From Anticarsia gemmatalis (Eukaryota > Arthropoda > Insecta > Lepidoptera > Erebidae), in contig NC_134754.1 in NCBI RefSeq assembly GCF_050436995.1, positions 4,829,001 through 4,893,000 on the forward strand: a stretch of 64,000 bases of DNA. Direction: 5' to 3'. Below are positions 48,956 to 61,310 of the stretch, piece by piece. The translations under genes were made by a program, and so were the position numbers. Every line of letters starts with the position of its first letter. The stretch's first letter is position 1. The notes beneath the pieces are model-generated. The model saw nothing but the letters and a program-made list of their open reading frames with translations, was not told the DNA's origin and ran no database searches.

Positions 48956-50088
48956 AAGGAGTGCAGTAGAAATGTTCCCTGATAAGAAAATCTTTAACGA
49001 AAGTGTTTAGATCTGATTTCAGCCGCCGGTGGTCTGGTGGTAAGAACAATGAAGAAGATGTGGGATTATCACGAGGATCGTAATGCGTTAAATATCCTAA
49101 GGCGGTAAGTGACGGTATTTGACAAATGGTAGAGCTTTCGCGAAGATTTATAGCAAACAGCCTTTGAAAGCCGGCTATTTAATCTGTTCTGCAAATGCAT
49201 TCTATAATATCCAACGAAAAATTTTATTTTTATTATCACGAGAAAGCGAAGTGAAATGTTTAAAACACAGTACTTTTTTGGCAATCCTTGAAGTGATTTG
49301 TAGAGACCTCGGTAAATCAAATTTGTCAAATCTAACGTATTGCCGCTTTATCGCTTAGACACTTTTATAACACCCTACGTTTACTTTTTGACAGATGAGA
49401 TGTCAGCAGAAAATTGGATTTCGCAAAATAAACATATCTTACTTCTTTGGATTGCACTTACATCAGTATTGAAGTACAAACTTTATGTGTGGGTAATAAA
49501 GTTGAGTTTACAAAATTGTAGGTTATGAGGAGAGTCTCTTGCAGGACTTTTGAACGGTGTTTTCTTTGTAACTGTTCCGGTCAAAAGATTGGCTTCACAA
49601 CTAACAGCTGTTGGCCGAATAAGGCAAAGTATTTTATTTGCTTAAGGCAGATTGACGTATCGCATTCATATGCAAAGTGTTGTGAGATAACATCTTGATG
49701 GCGATTTGATGAGTTTATTAAATTGCAAAGAAATGAATTATAAGCCGAGTCCGAGGATTGAAAACGAGATCCGTGAAATATTTATTTGTTGAAATATGAG
49801 AAACTGATACATACATATTTATAACGTTAATTGGCTTGAACTATAAAAATTAAACGATTTTCGAGATAATGTCTCGATAAACGACTCTCTTAAAATTAAA
49901 AACATTTTTTTTTATTTAAAATATTATAATCTTTAAATATTACGGGTGGTTTCGTAATGTAAGATGATATCATGTTTTGGATGAGAAATAGGCACAAAGT
50001 TGAACGCAAAAAAGGATCCAAGACTCATATTTGTATTACCGAAAACACGAACCCTACCTATCTCCCTGTAGATTCCTGACCCGTTGGA
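48956..50088. other. unique DNA
   Basis: Overlapping frames on both strands at 49069-49528 have no recognisable content. No repeats identified. Confidence 0.35.
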
Positions 50089-50094
50089 AGTCAA

Positions 50095-50192
50095 ACGTCA
50101 CTCCACTATGACGTGCAATCGACGTCTGACTGGCCACGTCACGTCAAACAAGTGACGTGCACCCGACAATCAGACAATACGGTGTGACGTCA
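50095..50192. promoter_or_regulatory. cluster of TGACGT/ACGTCA (CRE-type) motifs
   Basis: In 98 bp there are seven TGACGT/ACGTCA or GACGTC words: 50095-50100, 50109-50114, 50121-50126 (GACGTC), 50136-50141, 50141-50146, 50153-50158, and a full palindromic TGACGTCA at 50185-50192. TGACGTCA is the consensus for CREB/ATF-type bZIP factors. The density far exceeds the rest of the window. An enhancer or promoter is likely, but the target gene is not in view. Confidence 0.45.
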
Positions 50193-52928
50193 CACAGCAT
50201 GAAATTTTGACAGCCGAATGTAAAATATTGTTGCTATGCTAATTTATTGTGAGTCTTTTTGCTCCCAATACTGCGGTAACTTGTGAATTCAAAAAGGTTT
50301 CGCAGTTTATCCCACGCATGTAGTACTTATCAAAGTTGGAAATACTTGCGTCAATATTCACAGGCTATTTACCTGTTATTTGTTTACTGTTCGAGTGTTT
50401 AAATTGTAGTTGTTACTATCCACCATATACTTTGTATTTCATTGATGTCGATGCACCTTCGGCCGACTCGTTCCGTCAAGGGAGAATAAATTAAAGATAA
50501 ATAAAATATTTTTTTATTATGTGAATCCATATCAAAAATAGTTTCATCACTAAGTAAAAGCTCTTTTACGAGTGTTAGTTTTCAAAACAAATTATTAATT
50601 TAACAACGTAAACGAGCCGTATGAGATTATAGTTTCATTTTATGTGTCGGTTGTTAAGTTTCGTAACGTATCTTGTATCTTTTTACGAATTTACAGATAG
50701 TTGCCTGACAGTCCGGGCAGTTCGGGCTCGACCTCAACTTATTTTTTGTCATAGTCACAAAGTCGTAAAACCAAAAATCGTACTCATCATTATCGGCTAT
50801 AAACTTCGATAAATAGTTGAAGTGTTATATCGTGTGCTCGCCTATTTGGTAGAGTATATCAAATGACCATAAAATAAGAATGCAATCGGAATTTGGATTA
50901 CATATCTAAATAGACCATACTTTTATAACTTGACTATAAAAACTGCAACTTGTTTACATTTTAGCGTTATTTCTATAGTGTAGTTAAATTGGTTCTATAA
51001 ACATCGACGTAATTATGTTGTAAATTATATTTTATAACGAAAAAATAAATGAGCAATTTCTTTAAATGTAGCGTGCGTGGATGACCTCGCGCGCAATATA
51101 GCGAGTGTTTTCCAGTAAGATCGTGATGTCATATATCCTGACACCGCTACTAATAGAGATCTATCTGTATTTGTAGGTTGGTGGCACAGAGAGCTACGCA
51201 ATTTGTCTCATCTAACGCTATAAATTGATTGTGTGCGCAGCGTGGCGTCTATCTGATCAACTTGGTATTTATAAATGATTTTGATAATATAAGCCTCACC
51301 TACATCGTCGAACGAGTCAAACACGATATTAATAATAGTACAGCATCATAATGTATTGTGTTGTGAGTTACTTCTGTGCAGTCGTGTGGAACGTCCATTA
51401 AGAAAGTTGAGTGTATGCTTACAAATATTATGACGTAATGCATTTTGCTGGAGGCGTCCGTGGATGAAGTCGATTTGCGCTAGTTGGAATACTCGGAATG
51501 GCATATTTTACAGTATTATGATTTCATTTTAAATTTTATTATAGAGCTCTGCATATTCCGATTTCTTTGGTAACCATTTATTTCTCTACTGCGTATTTCG
51601 TATATGTAGACTAGAAGCACTCAATATAGTAAGTAAATCTTTTTAAAGCAGTCCATAAGCGACTTAATAAAAATTTAATAATATGGGATTTTGACACATT
51701 TTTTCTAACCTAACACACTTACCTAATAGTCATACCAACCACTTAGATATAAGACCCACCTTCTTAGGTTGTTTGTTAAGCATTGAAAATTATTATAATT
51801 TTGAAATAAGCTAAAAGATATTAATATTTTAAAAGTCTAGTCAATAATCACCGTCCATATTCAATACAGTAGACGGACTAATATATAGTTATCTCAAAAT
51901 CAGACATCTGCTTTAGGCAAACATATTAATTAATATTTCACGTTTGTACCTATTACCAAAGTTTAATCATGACAAGGATTGAAATCAGATATTTTATGTG
52001 CCATTATATTTATATTGATTTTTAACCTTTTAACCTAAGAAGCCAATATACGAGTTATCCCATTTATTAACATATTTAATTAAAAGCAAAATGAAGATTT
52101 TTAATGAGTACTCTATAAGTAATTTCCTAAAACGTGCATTTGCTATACATATTCATGAGGTTTTAATACTTAAGGCTCATTGACCAAAAGAATAATAGGT
52201 TTGGATGGTTTTTAATTTTCTATATCAGGTTCCTGATGAGTCCGTGAGGCCTCTATTAGCCTTCATAAGAAGAGATACCATATGTTTATGTTTTAGACCA
52301 AACTACTAGTCAGTATGACGATTTTTTTTTATCAAATTGATATTTTTTGTTATAAACCTGTAATCTCTAATCTTTTGGCTTAAGTCAATATGGGTTAGGA
52401 AAACGAATAAGCAGGAAGAACTCAATAGCAATTTACAGCTTCATAATATATTTTCTGAATATAGATCGTGTATAAATATTATTACTTATTTTACTTAAAC
52501 TTACCTATAGCCAGTTACGTGTCCTACTACTGGGACATTCTATCCACATCCCACACTGTAACTAAAATTCTGAAATATTTTAGAAGTTATGTGAACTCTA
52601 ATTAACCACATTTGAGGGTAGGATTGCATCCAGTGGGATGATGTGGGTTGACGATGACTGGTATGCTAACTAGGTGGGTGTCTTCTGTCTACTTTATTTA
52701 CTTATTATGTTAGAGAGTTAACGTGTTTAAAGAAAATGCAGCATGTTTGTTTTGTGAGAATTTGTATCAGCTCTATATTAGCGGATTTTTTTCCCTGTAC
52801 TTGTTTACAACACCGTGGTTAAAGTTCTTTAAATACAAAAGTGTTAGTGTTAGTTCTTTTAATACAGTAGATAAATATAGTGAAAATATTAGGAGATAGA
52901 TCAGATTGAAAATAATAGTAGACTATAA
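50193..52928. other. unique DNA with a hammerhead-like word and a LINE scrap
   Basis: No gene recognised. A CTGATGAGTCCGTGAGG word occurs at 52233-52249 (see findings). A diverged CCTACTACTGGGACATTC at about 52522-52540 resembles the LINE tail signature in reverse. Confidence 0.35.
52505..52560 (-). pseudogene. possible LINE tail scrap
   Basis: The minus strand reads GAATGTCCCAGTAGTAGGAC, similar to the 'cccagcagtgggac' 3' signature of the LINE fragments at 3.4, 37.1 and 63.2 kb, but no frame is preserved. Decayed copy or coincidence. Confidence 0.25.
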
Positions 52929-53087
52929 GAGCGTTATCCTTTTGAGTATCGAGAGTTTGAATTTGAAATTTAAAATGTATTGGAAAAATAGTTCTAAAAG
53001 TGCCCGCTAGAGGCGCTGATCAGATTTTCGTACAAAATATTCCGATAGCTAACGAGTTGTCGCTAGTCGATAATAGTAGGTAATCGC
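52929..53087 (+). mobile_element. MITE 'A', copy 5
   Basis: Starts GAGCGTTATCC, with TTTGAGTATCGAGAGTTTGA, a GTGCCCGCTAGAGGCGCTGA core, and ends near GTAGGTAATCGCTCC. The left ACAGTCGGTACTAT block is deleted. Confidence 0.7.
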
Positions 53088-55970
53088 TCCTTTAAGAAAC
53101 ATTGAATTCGATTTCTTATAAAACTAGATATTAAAATTAATAAAATATGGAGTAACTACACTTACTAAAGTCTTTGTACCAAGTTTAGAAATACTTTTAC
53201 TACAACGAAACTGAAAACGATAAAATGTAGTAAGTGAAAGTAGCCGTAGCTAAAAGTACACAAAGGTCCAATAATATCGATAAATCGAGTGTTGCCAACA
53301 CTCAATACCATTTGTGGCCAGTCCAGCTATAACGTATACGGTTTAACGATCGCCATTGCGCACGTGTATTTTAAACGTTCCTATTTTCACAGCCGTTTGG
53401 TGAAAAAATGCTTTTTTGAAATAGGCTAAAATTCACTGTATTTTATTTTAAATAAGTTTTTAGCTGCGATCGCTGTTCTTTGGCAAATGGCAAAATGTGT
53501 CATTATACTTTAAAGTGAAAATTCTTAGTACGTCCTTTTATGGTAGGTGTTCGATAAAGAGAAAAAAGTTTTTTTATGAGTTGCGGCTATTATCTACATA
53601 TTTCTATACATTATATTCAACTGCCCAAGTATGCGACTATTGATTATTGCTATTTATTCGGTTTAAAATTATTTATTATAAACATGTTGTAATTAAATTC
53701 ACAAAATAATTACTTCAATTAGCATGTCATATAGCGTCGAACTAAGAACAAAATTCGTTAAATTTTCGTTAAAGCTGCAGCTGGAGTCGGTTCGCGTCTA
53801 TCGTTTTATCAAAATTGACCAAGCAGCGAAGATTTATATCTCAAAGTCCCGAAGAAAAGACAACACGAGATCTGCACTACGAATAATTTTAAACCAACTT
53901 AGCTCACAGCACTAATCGAATAGCTTTGTAAATTAAATAGAAATAATACAATATTATCTAGCTAAAACAAACTGCTTTTTGGAAATCTCATTTGTTGTTT
54001 ACCACACTCTAAAACGTAATTGCATTTCATTAAAATTCTTGTCACCCTTTCGTTGGGGGCTGTTCGATTCAATTAAACTTGGTTATTTCTATTAGAGAAT
54101 AGTGGAGTTGTTATTCGTGGACAAATAAAAGAGAATTGGTCGAAAGGGTATCGGGCAATTGGTGTATTTGGCTTTTATCCGTGTATTCTATGATCTTATC
54201 TGTTGTGGGTATACGGGCGCCCGCTCTTTTATTAAACTGCCATGTTGTATGGGTGACAGGGAAAACTGTCGACTTGCTGTTACATTACGGTGCGGCTGCA
54301 TTGTCGAGTGATATACTCCCAATATGAGTCAGGTTGGTATTTTGAATATGCTCTGCTGCTTGTATTGTTTTCAATAAAACGCTTCACAGTTGGTTTATTT
54401 TTTGTGTCTTGTTTGAGAAGTCAGATTCCACAATTGATTGAATTCAGTACAATAAATTGTTGCCAAATTCATATTCATCAATTGGTAAAATATTGAACAC
54501 TGGGCTAATATAATCTTAGGCTCTTTATACAAATTCGACTCGTTTAGATACTACGCCATTCAAAAGCCCATTTGAATTTAAAACGGGCGTAAAAATATCC
54601 ATTGTTTTCATTCAATTAAAGTCTTGCGTTCCATTCGATTCCACTGATTTCCCTATTCCATTAGCATGAGAGGGTGTGTGTTTAATGAAAACAGGACAAG
54701 AATCTGAATTTAATGCGTTCCTCGTGGCCGTCTCAATATCGTTATTCGATAAGTTTATTAAATAGCTCAGGGTGGGTGAAATTTCATGCCTACGATTTTT
54801 GGTACAAAGTAATAGGGAGAATAGTCGTAACGACACTTCGGAACGTGTCTATTGGTATTACGATGCTGTTTTCCATCTAAATGCACTTTCGTTTAACTTA
54901 ATACTTAAACTTTGCTTTTAAAATTTGTATATTATTTCGTGTGTTGGCCCCGGGACGTGAGAAACCGATTAAGTAACAGCTTATGCCTTTGCAGGTTTTA
55001 TAAGTTCTGGGGTATTTTTTGGAGAATTTCACTCGCAAGGTGGTCGAAGTAATATATTGGCCATAAATTTTGTAATCGCCGTGTGGTAAGTTGCTTCTGT
55101 GCTTGTAAAGTTTTTAGTAGTAAAGTTTTGTCAAGTAATTTGCGTAACTCTTTAAAATAATTTAAATTTTATGGATCATGTTATAAAATCTCAATTTCAC
55201 TCACAAAATAAATTACACAAATCTAATGTTTTACTATTTCCTTATTACGATTAGCTATCAATCAGTGATTGCAATAATATATTATCTTTCTCTTTAAAAA
55301 AATATCGCCCTCAATGACCCTACCGATATAAAACATTCATAGCGAAAGTTAAACTTGCAGACCGCAATAAACTAAACTTCAACTCATGACCATCCACGAA
55401 CAAGCAGACTGACACACAGTTTGATAGTAACTTAATTACCCAAAACACCAACACTAATAAACTCAACATCACTTTCGTAGAAAACAAAGGATAAACAGGT
55501 AGTAACAACGTTTTCCAGTCGTGAGGTCGATGACCTCCGAACCATAATGGTTGGCACGTCACTCCGCTGTCGCGGCCCGTCACTGCAAGAAGAGTTAATT
55601 TTCCCCGTGCATTTAATTTACTTATTAAAAAACAGCGAACCAACGACCTGTGGGTTCCGCTGAGAGACGTTTTTGTTGAACACGTTTAGTCCACGTCAGT
55701 TACTTAATTGTCTTAAACTGGGTTGTAGTTCAAAAGCCAACGGGCATTCCGTCAGTTTTTTTCACGTGTGTTGATAGATTCACTTGTGTTGTGGTCAAAT
55801 AGTTTGAAGCAATTTGTATCTAATATTTCCATTGAACTAGTTTGCGGGTGGGATTTTGGGGTATCTAGTTTCATCGTTAATACATTTCTTGTATCTACAT
55901 AGTTGTTGAACTTCTTAGTTTTTTTTTAAAGCATAAGCTTTTACATTTCCGGAGCAACTTTTATATATTT
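53088..55970. other. 2.9 kb of unique DNA
   Basis: No gene recognised. A 107-codon minus-strand frame at 55320-55643 and a 63-codon frame at 53724-53915 have no recognisable domains and are of chance length. Confidence 0.35.
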
Positions 55971-55974
55971 ATCT

Positions 55975-55994
55975 GGGGGCACGGAAGTGCCCCC
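55975..55994. repeat. terminal hairpin of element copy 2
   Basis: GGGGGCAC-GGAA-GTGCCCCC, the exact reverse complement of the copy 1 hairpin, preceded on this strand by ATCT at the element boundary. Confidence 0.95.
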
Positions 55995-56647
55995 GCAAGT
56001 CGAGCAAAAAAAAAGCGGCACGGCCGTACCATCCTTTTCTCGAAGCAATTCGGGCTATTTTTGACACCCCTATAATTGCGTTGTGGATAAAACAAGAAGC
56101 CTGGATTTTCAGCAACTAATTAGTCATTGTATAAACACGGTATATTTAAAATTTCAGTCAATTTGAACCAGTAGTTTAAGAATGACAACTTGTTAAAATT
56201 TTGAATTTTGTCACTCACTGATTCACTGACTCACTGACTCACCGATCATCAAAAGTCTAAGGTACTTCTAGCAGACTTAGAAGCTTCAAATTTAGAATAC
56301 AAATAGGGTTTAGTGTCTTAATCATGGGAAAAATTTAATATTTTCTAATTTCGGTCCAGTTTTCTAAATACACCAACTGCAACAATAACTTTGTAATCCT
56401 ATATAAATGTATAAGATTACAAGGTTACATTTGCAGTTAATGAATTATTATTACTGTAGGAAATAAAATAAATAGGTGTAAATAGGTACCTACTATATGA
56501 GGCATAACGGGAGGGGGTATAGGGTGGGTAAGGGTGTTTAGCCCATGAAACTGAACAACATACCCATAGGAAAATATGTTGAATTATGAAAAAAAAACGT
56601 CTTTCCATACAAATTGGACTTGTGTTCGCTCTACAAAAAGAAGTGAG

Positions 56648-57117
56648 ATGCCACCAAAAACATTCTGTAAAAACCTCAAGTCTCGCCGTAAAAAGTGGTG
56701 AGATCTAAGTAATACCAAGTCGATTAATCTATTTAGTCTCTACTTAAAGGACCTTCTGTCTTAAGTTATTACGTATGTTATTATCATGCCAATTAAAAAA
56801 AAATACCTTTAAAACAAATAGATCGACTTGGTCATCGCAAGAAAACACAAATTCGCCATTAACATTTTAGGAGCATTAACTTCTCGTCGTGCTGTGTAGT
56901 GTGATACATACTAATAATTAAATCATGCGATGGCCAGGTCGGTCTATTTGTTTTAAAGGTATTTTTTTTTAATTGGCATGATAATAACATACGTAATAAC
57001 TTAAGACAGAAGGTCCTTTAAGTAGAGACTAAATAGATTAATCGACTTGGTATTACTTAGATCTCACCACTTTTTACGGCGAGACTTGAGGTTTTTACAG
57101 AATGTTTTTGGTGGCAT
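56648..57117. repeat. 470-bp palindrome, copy 2
   Basis: Outer ends read ATGCCACCAAAAACATTCTG inward from both sides, against ATGCCATC in both arms of copy 1. The centre is in the same relative orientation to the tail as in copy 1. Confidence 0.95.
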
Positions 57118-59264
57118 ATACTTTATGTTGTAGAAGTTCTTTAAGTTGTTGACGTATCTGAAAAGATGCGCTAAAAGATTTTCGCTACAAATGAATATCG
57201 GAAAACCTTCATTTGTGTGAAAACAAATCCCGATATAAAAATATCCTATGTTAAACTGTCGCCTGCCAAATTACATCTAATCCGAACGGTTGTGTTGGTG
57301 TGATTGAGTCCAAACTTTCAGATTCATAATAATTGTCATTAATAAGATTGTCATTACTACAAAGGACCCCTAAACCTTTAGTAAAATCTCCATATTGCAG
57401 TCAGATGCATCACGTTGTTTATCTTTAATTAGTTGAAAATAGCTGATTCATTGTACGATAGAGTCCACCTACGTTTTGTTCCGGCTTCGTTTTATCATAA
57501 AATTCGTTGACGCCTTGAATGAATTGTAAGTGCTTTATATGAGGTTCGGGAGTTAGGGTATTGTGTATGTGTGAGCTTAGAGAAGCAGTTAATTGGTAGG
57601 GCTTATTATGAAGGAGGTGTGTTTGTGTTTGAAAATACTTTTCGATTAAATTACGTTATTACGGTTGCCTTTATCCTTAAAAAAACATTTTAGGACAACA
57701 CTAACATAATTTTTAAAATTTCAGTTGAATGAGTTTCGAGTTTATTTGGCTTAGATCGTTGTTCAATATTTCCTGAAAGTAAAAAAAATATGTTTTTAAA
57801 CGACCTTATTGGGAACAAAACAAAAGAAAAACGAAACATATGTCGTCTCAGTCAAGCTTCATAAGACAGTTAATTCATGGAAGAAACTACAAATTAAAAT
57901 ATCAAAGCAAGTGTTCATCAAATCCACCCCTATGAGACAAATTCGTAGAACTGTATGTGTACAGTTTCCAACAGTGCAAAAGTAGTGGCAGAATGCGGGC
58001 ATATGAATTACAAGACAATAAAACTAAGTTACACCCCTATATTTACTTAAAGCTTGCGAAGAGATAACCGACTAATCCTTTCAATGTTTTTCTTTAATTT
58101 CTCAGTATTTTATTAGATCGTTTTAAATTCAAATGAGTTTGAAGTTTAGAACAATTAGGGATAGGGCTTAAATTTTAGAGATGTGCGTGCAAATGATAAT
58201 GTTAATTGATTTAGTTTTATAACTTGTATTTAAAATAACTTTCTAAATATTTTTTGCAATAGTTTCGATACATTTTGCTCGATTCGCTACTCGCATTGTA
58301 AAGGTTATATCCTATAACTGCAAACCACTGTAACTATTACTACAATATTAACTAGCGACCCTAATGTATTACAAAATAACTATTTTAATGAATTAATCAA
58401 TTAAAAAGTCAGACACCAAATATGAAGGCGATTTTACTACAGTATCGGTACTTAATTGCTGTCCAAAGTAGTGGTGCAAGTATCCATATAATCAACCACA
58501 ATACTACGAAATGCCTGTCTACAGCTACGTAGTTCTTCCAGGTTAACAGTACATTTCAGATAATAAATGGTTCACGCTTAGATGTTAGTAAAATATCCTT
58601 TATCCTAGTGCTTAATATTTGTAAGCAGGTGTATCATGTTAGTATGAAAGTCGACCTGCACGCACTTAAGAAATGCCAGGAACAATGTGATGGTAACAGC
58701 AAAGTTTTACTTGCAAGAATATGAGCATCATTGCTTAAAGTGTCAGAAAATGTACCGGGATATTGTGAGAAGAATAACTTAATGTACGAGTATGTGCTTG
58801 AGGAAACTAGTTCATACTAGAAAGATACATTATTGTGTAGTGTAAAGTTGTTGTTGTAAGCTTTGTTTGAGTGTGGTAAGGAAACTTCAGTTGCTTTTAA
58901 AGGTAGAAGTGTAATAGGGAAAGGGCTAGAATAGTAAAACATTGAAAGGCGAATACGAACCACTATCGACCAGCTGCTGTTTGTCATGAAAATTCTATGC
59001 AAAACCAAAAAAAAATACTAGTAAGTACATTTTTCCGTTACGGCGCACTATTTTTACCAGTATGTCGTCTTAGCATTGCTGATAACTTAAAGTAAACACA
59101 AAAAAGAAAGCCAATTCTGCTCCCATTCCTATTCGCGGATTAAATAAAAGTTATGAATTTTTAAACCGTTCTGTATAGTGCATACTGCGTTGTACGGCTA
59201 GATGAAGTCCGCATCTCGAGGCTTGAGAATATTAAAATTCTTCGTGGGGACTACGTAAGGCACA
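57118..59264. other. 2.1 kb of unique DNA
   Basis: No gene, RNA or repeat recognised. Confidence 0.35.
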
Positions 59265-59465
59265 ATGCACATTGTCGACGCATATAAACATACAGTGTTG
59301 CCTTACGCCGCTATTGTGTGCACCCCTTGCACTTTCTTTGCTGTTTTCACGGCGTATTCTACTATTTTATTATTCATAACAAGTGCCTTATGCGCAACTC
59401 CTATAATGTTAATAATTGAAGACGCCCGTGACGCAGAAATGTTAGTACCTACTGCGAACAACTGA
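59265..59465 (+). CDS. doubtful 66-aa membrane-type ORF
   Basis: ATG start and TGA stop. The product is largely hydrophobic, with a probable membrane segment (TFFAVFTAYSTILLFITSAL) at about residues 23-42 and an acidic tail, EDARDAEML. Codons look varied. No family recognised and no neighbouring exon. A chance frame cannot be excluded. Confidence 0.15.
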   Translation: MHIVDAYKHTVLPYAAIVCTPCTFFAVFTAYSTILLFITSALCATPIMLIIEDARDAEMLVPTANN

Positions 59466-59820
59466 ACGTAACGTAACTATAGAGTAGTCATATATTTGAG
59501 AAATGTTACTTTATTTATTTGTTGAGGGTACACTGTAATCTGACAAGAAAATAATGGCCTATTCTTATAAAATATTTCTATTAAAAATATATTTCTACAC
59601 TATGATTTACGAAGACGAGAATGGCCGGAGGAAATAATATTCTTACTCGCTATTTACATTTCTCCGTGATAGATCATCACGAGTGAAATTCTATTATTAT
59701 AATGTTAACTAGACGCATGTAATGATTTGTCTCAAATCATGTGAAAGTCATTGGAATATAAAGTAAGTCTAAATGATTACCATTCAAGTAAATAAGTGTG
59801 AATGAGCTGGGTACGTTCTT

Positions 59821-59830
59821 ATATTCTCTT
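59821..59830. repeat. target-site duplication, 3' side of RTE-like element
   Basis: ATATTCTCTT, repeated exactly at 60669-60678 on the other side of the element. Confidence 0.8.
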
Positions 59831-60668
59831 CTTCTTCTTCTTGGTCGCTACACTCTTGACAGAGTGGTCGTGGTCGTCAGTCGTAGTCATCGGGGTTGGT
59901 AGCTCGCTTCACTATTCGTCGCCACTCGTCACGGACTGCTGCCTTTCTCGTACACTCATAAAGGGTACTATTAATAGCAGTCTTGACTTGGTCTGTCCAG
60001 CGCATCGGCGATCTTCCTCGCGGTCTTGTGCCATCCACTTTTCCTTGCACTACAAGGCGCTCGATAGATATATCTCCTCGTCTGGACACATGGCCAAAAA
60101 AGGTGAGGATTCTAGCTTGAACTATGGAGGATAGACGCTGCTTAATGCCGAGTTCATGGAGGATGGACTCGTTAGTTCTAAATTCTGTCCACGATACTCC
60201 AAGCATTCTTCTCCAGCACCACATTTCTAGGGCGTCTATCCTCTTCTTCTCACTCTCTCTCAAAGTCCACGTCTCGGCAGCGTACAGGAATATGGGGAGT
60301 ACTAGTGCTCGAACAAGTCGGATTTTTGTGGCCTTGGTGATATCTCGGCTTTTCCATATTTTCTTGAGCTTGTCCATAGCTGTCCTTGCCATAGCCATTC
60401 GTCGCTTGATCTCCTCTACGCACCCACCATTGTTGGTTACTAGTGCTCCCAGATAGACATAAGATTGAACGACATCGCAGTTTGCAACTTTAGTGAGATC
60501 TGGCCAGTTGTTATTGGCGCGGTCGACAATCATTATCTTCGTCTTGTTGCGGTTGATCTTTAAACCAAATCCGAGACTAACCTGTTCCATCTTGCTCAAA
60601 AGGTTTTGCATGTTTTCAAGACTGGTCGCAAATAAGGTGTCGTCGGCAATATTCTTCTTCTTCTTCAA
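59831..60668 (-). mobile_element. 5'-truncated RTE-like non-LTR retrotransposon
   Basis: About 838 bp on the minus strand, flanked by a 10-bp duplication (ATATTCTCTT). The 3' end is an (AAG)n tail after about 30 bp of untranslated sequence, as is common for RTE-type LINEs, which end in short tandem repeats. The 5' end starts with AAG repeats followed at once by the second half of the reverse transcriptase. Truncation during target-primed reverse transcription explains the missing endonuclease and N-terminal RT. The open frame is still intact over the retained part, suggesting a young insertion. Confidence 0.85.
59877..60668 (-). pseudogene. reverse transcriptase C-terminal half (RTE-like LINE ORF2)
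   Basis: An open frame that retains the RT catalytic aspartates in IADDT (usually YADD; the Tyr is Ile here), a thumb-like region with NRNKTKIMIVDR and YLGALVTNNGG, a connection segment with RLVRALVLPIFLYAAETWTL, and a C-terminal part with MWCWRRMLGVSWTEFRTNES and RGRSPMRWTDQVK, ending NPDDYD then TGA. The order is that of non-LTR reverse transcriptases annotated in insects as endonuclease-reverse transcriptase. About 255 residues derive from the element; upstream codons to 60743 come from flanking DNA. The N-terminal endonuclease and RT fingers/palm are missing, so the product could not support retrotransposition. Confidence 0.9.
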
Positions 60669-60678
60669 ATATTCTCTT
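60669..60678. repeat. target-site duplication, 5' side of RTE-like element
   Basis: ATATTCTCTT, matching 59821-59830. Confidence 0.8.
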
Positions 60679-61310
60679 AAGCATCTGAAAATATATTCCA
60701 CGAAGTCTAGTTCCCTTGTGACGTCTATATTTAATCGGTGCACACAATATTTTTACGTCACGACTATAACATTAAAATGTATAAGTTCCGATTAAACTGT
60801 TATTTTAATCCAGTCGTGCGCGAAATGATTCGTGTAACTCTACACTGGAGCTTTCCATTCATATTGTTGAAATAAAGAAAAATCCATTTCTCTGTATGGG
60901 ATAGCATTATGCGTTGATATGAGCGCATGTTTATTGCTCATTGTTCTCACCGATATTATACTTAACACCGCATAAAATATTTCATTGAGTTATGTTCGCC
61001 CTGATAGAATTCAACACGAAAGGTCAAGTGTATGTTAATATATTTTAAATATACTTCGTGGGCGGTGCGATTTGTATGTGTAAGCTATGCAAATAAATTA
61101 AGAAGATGGATGGGTGTGAATCTAAGTCGTGTTTTCAAGGTTCCTTGTACATTTTTTCTTTTGGATCGTTTTCAATAAATTACCAATTAATTACTAGTTG
61201 ATTGTGAAATACCTATTACAACGATTTTATTGATTTAAATTGTGCCTATAATTTTGGAAACCAGAAAACATACGATTTATTTAGCTGGCTGACTTAAAAT
61301 GTTGTCAGGA
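60679..61310. other. unique DNA
   Basis: No feature recognised. Confidence 0.35.

Larger units (their letters stand above)
55971..57117 (-). mobile_element. palindrome-plus-hairpin element, copy 2 (inverted)
   Basis: Same element as at 34653-35805 in opposite orientation: hairpin (55975-55994), tail (to 56647), palindrome (56648-57117). Length is about 1147 bp against 1153 bp. The 8-bp tandem has one unit fewer (about 56209-56245). Flanks are unrelated to those of copy 1 and carry no target-site duplication. The 192-bp arms carry several substitutions relative to copy 1 that are matched between both arms of this copy. Confidence 0.8.

Noticed and set aside
52233..52249. Complete hammerhead ribozyme
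   Set aside because: The required GAAA box and closing stem are missing, so I list it only as a finding and not as an ncRNA feature.
59802..60795. Plus-strand frames of 100-110 codons
   Set aside because: They lie antisense to the reverse transcriptase fragment and are shadows of its coding sequence.
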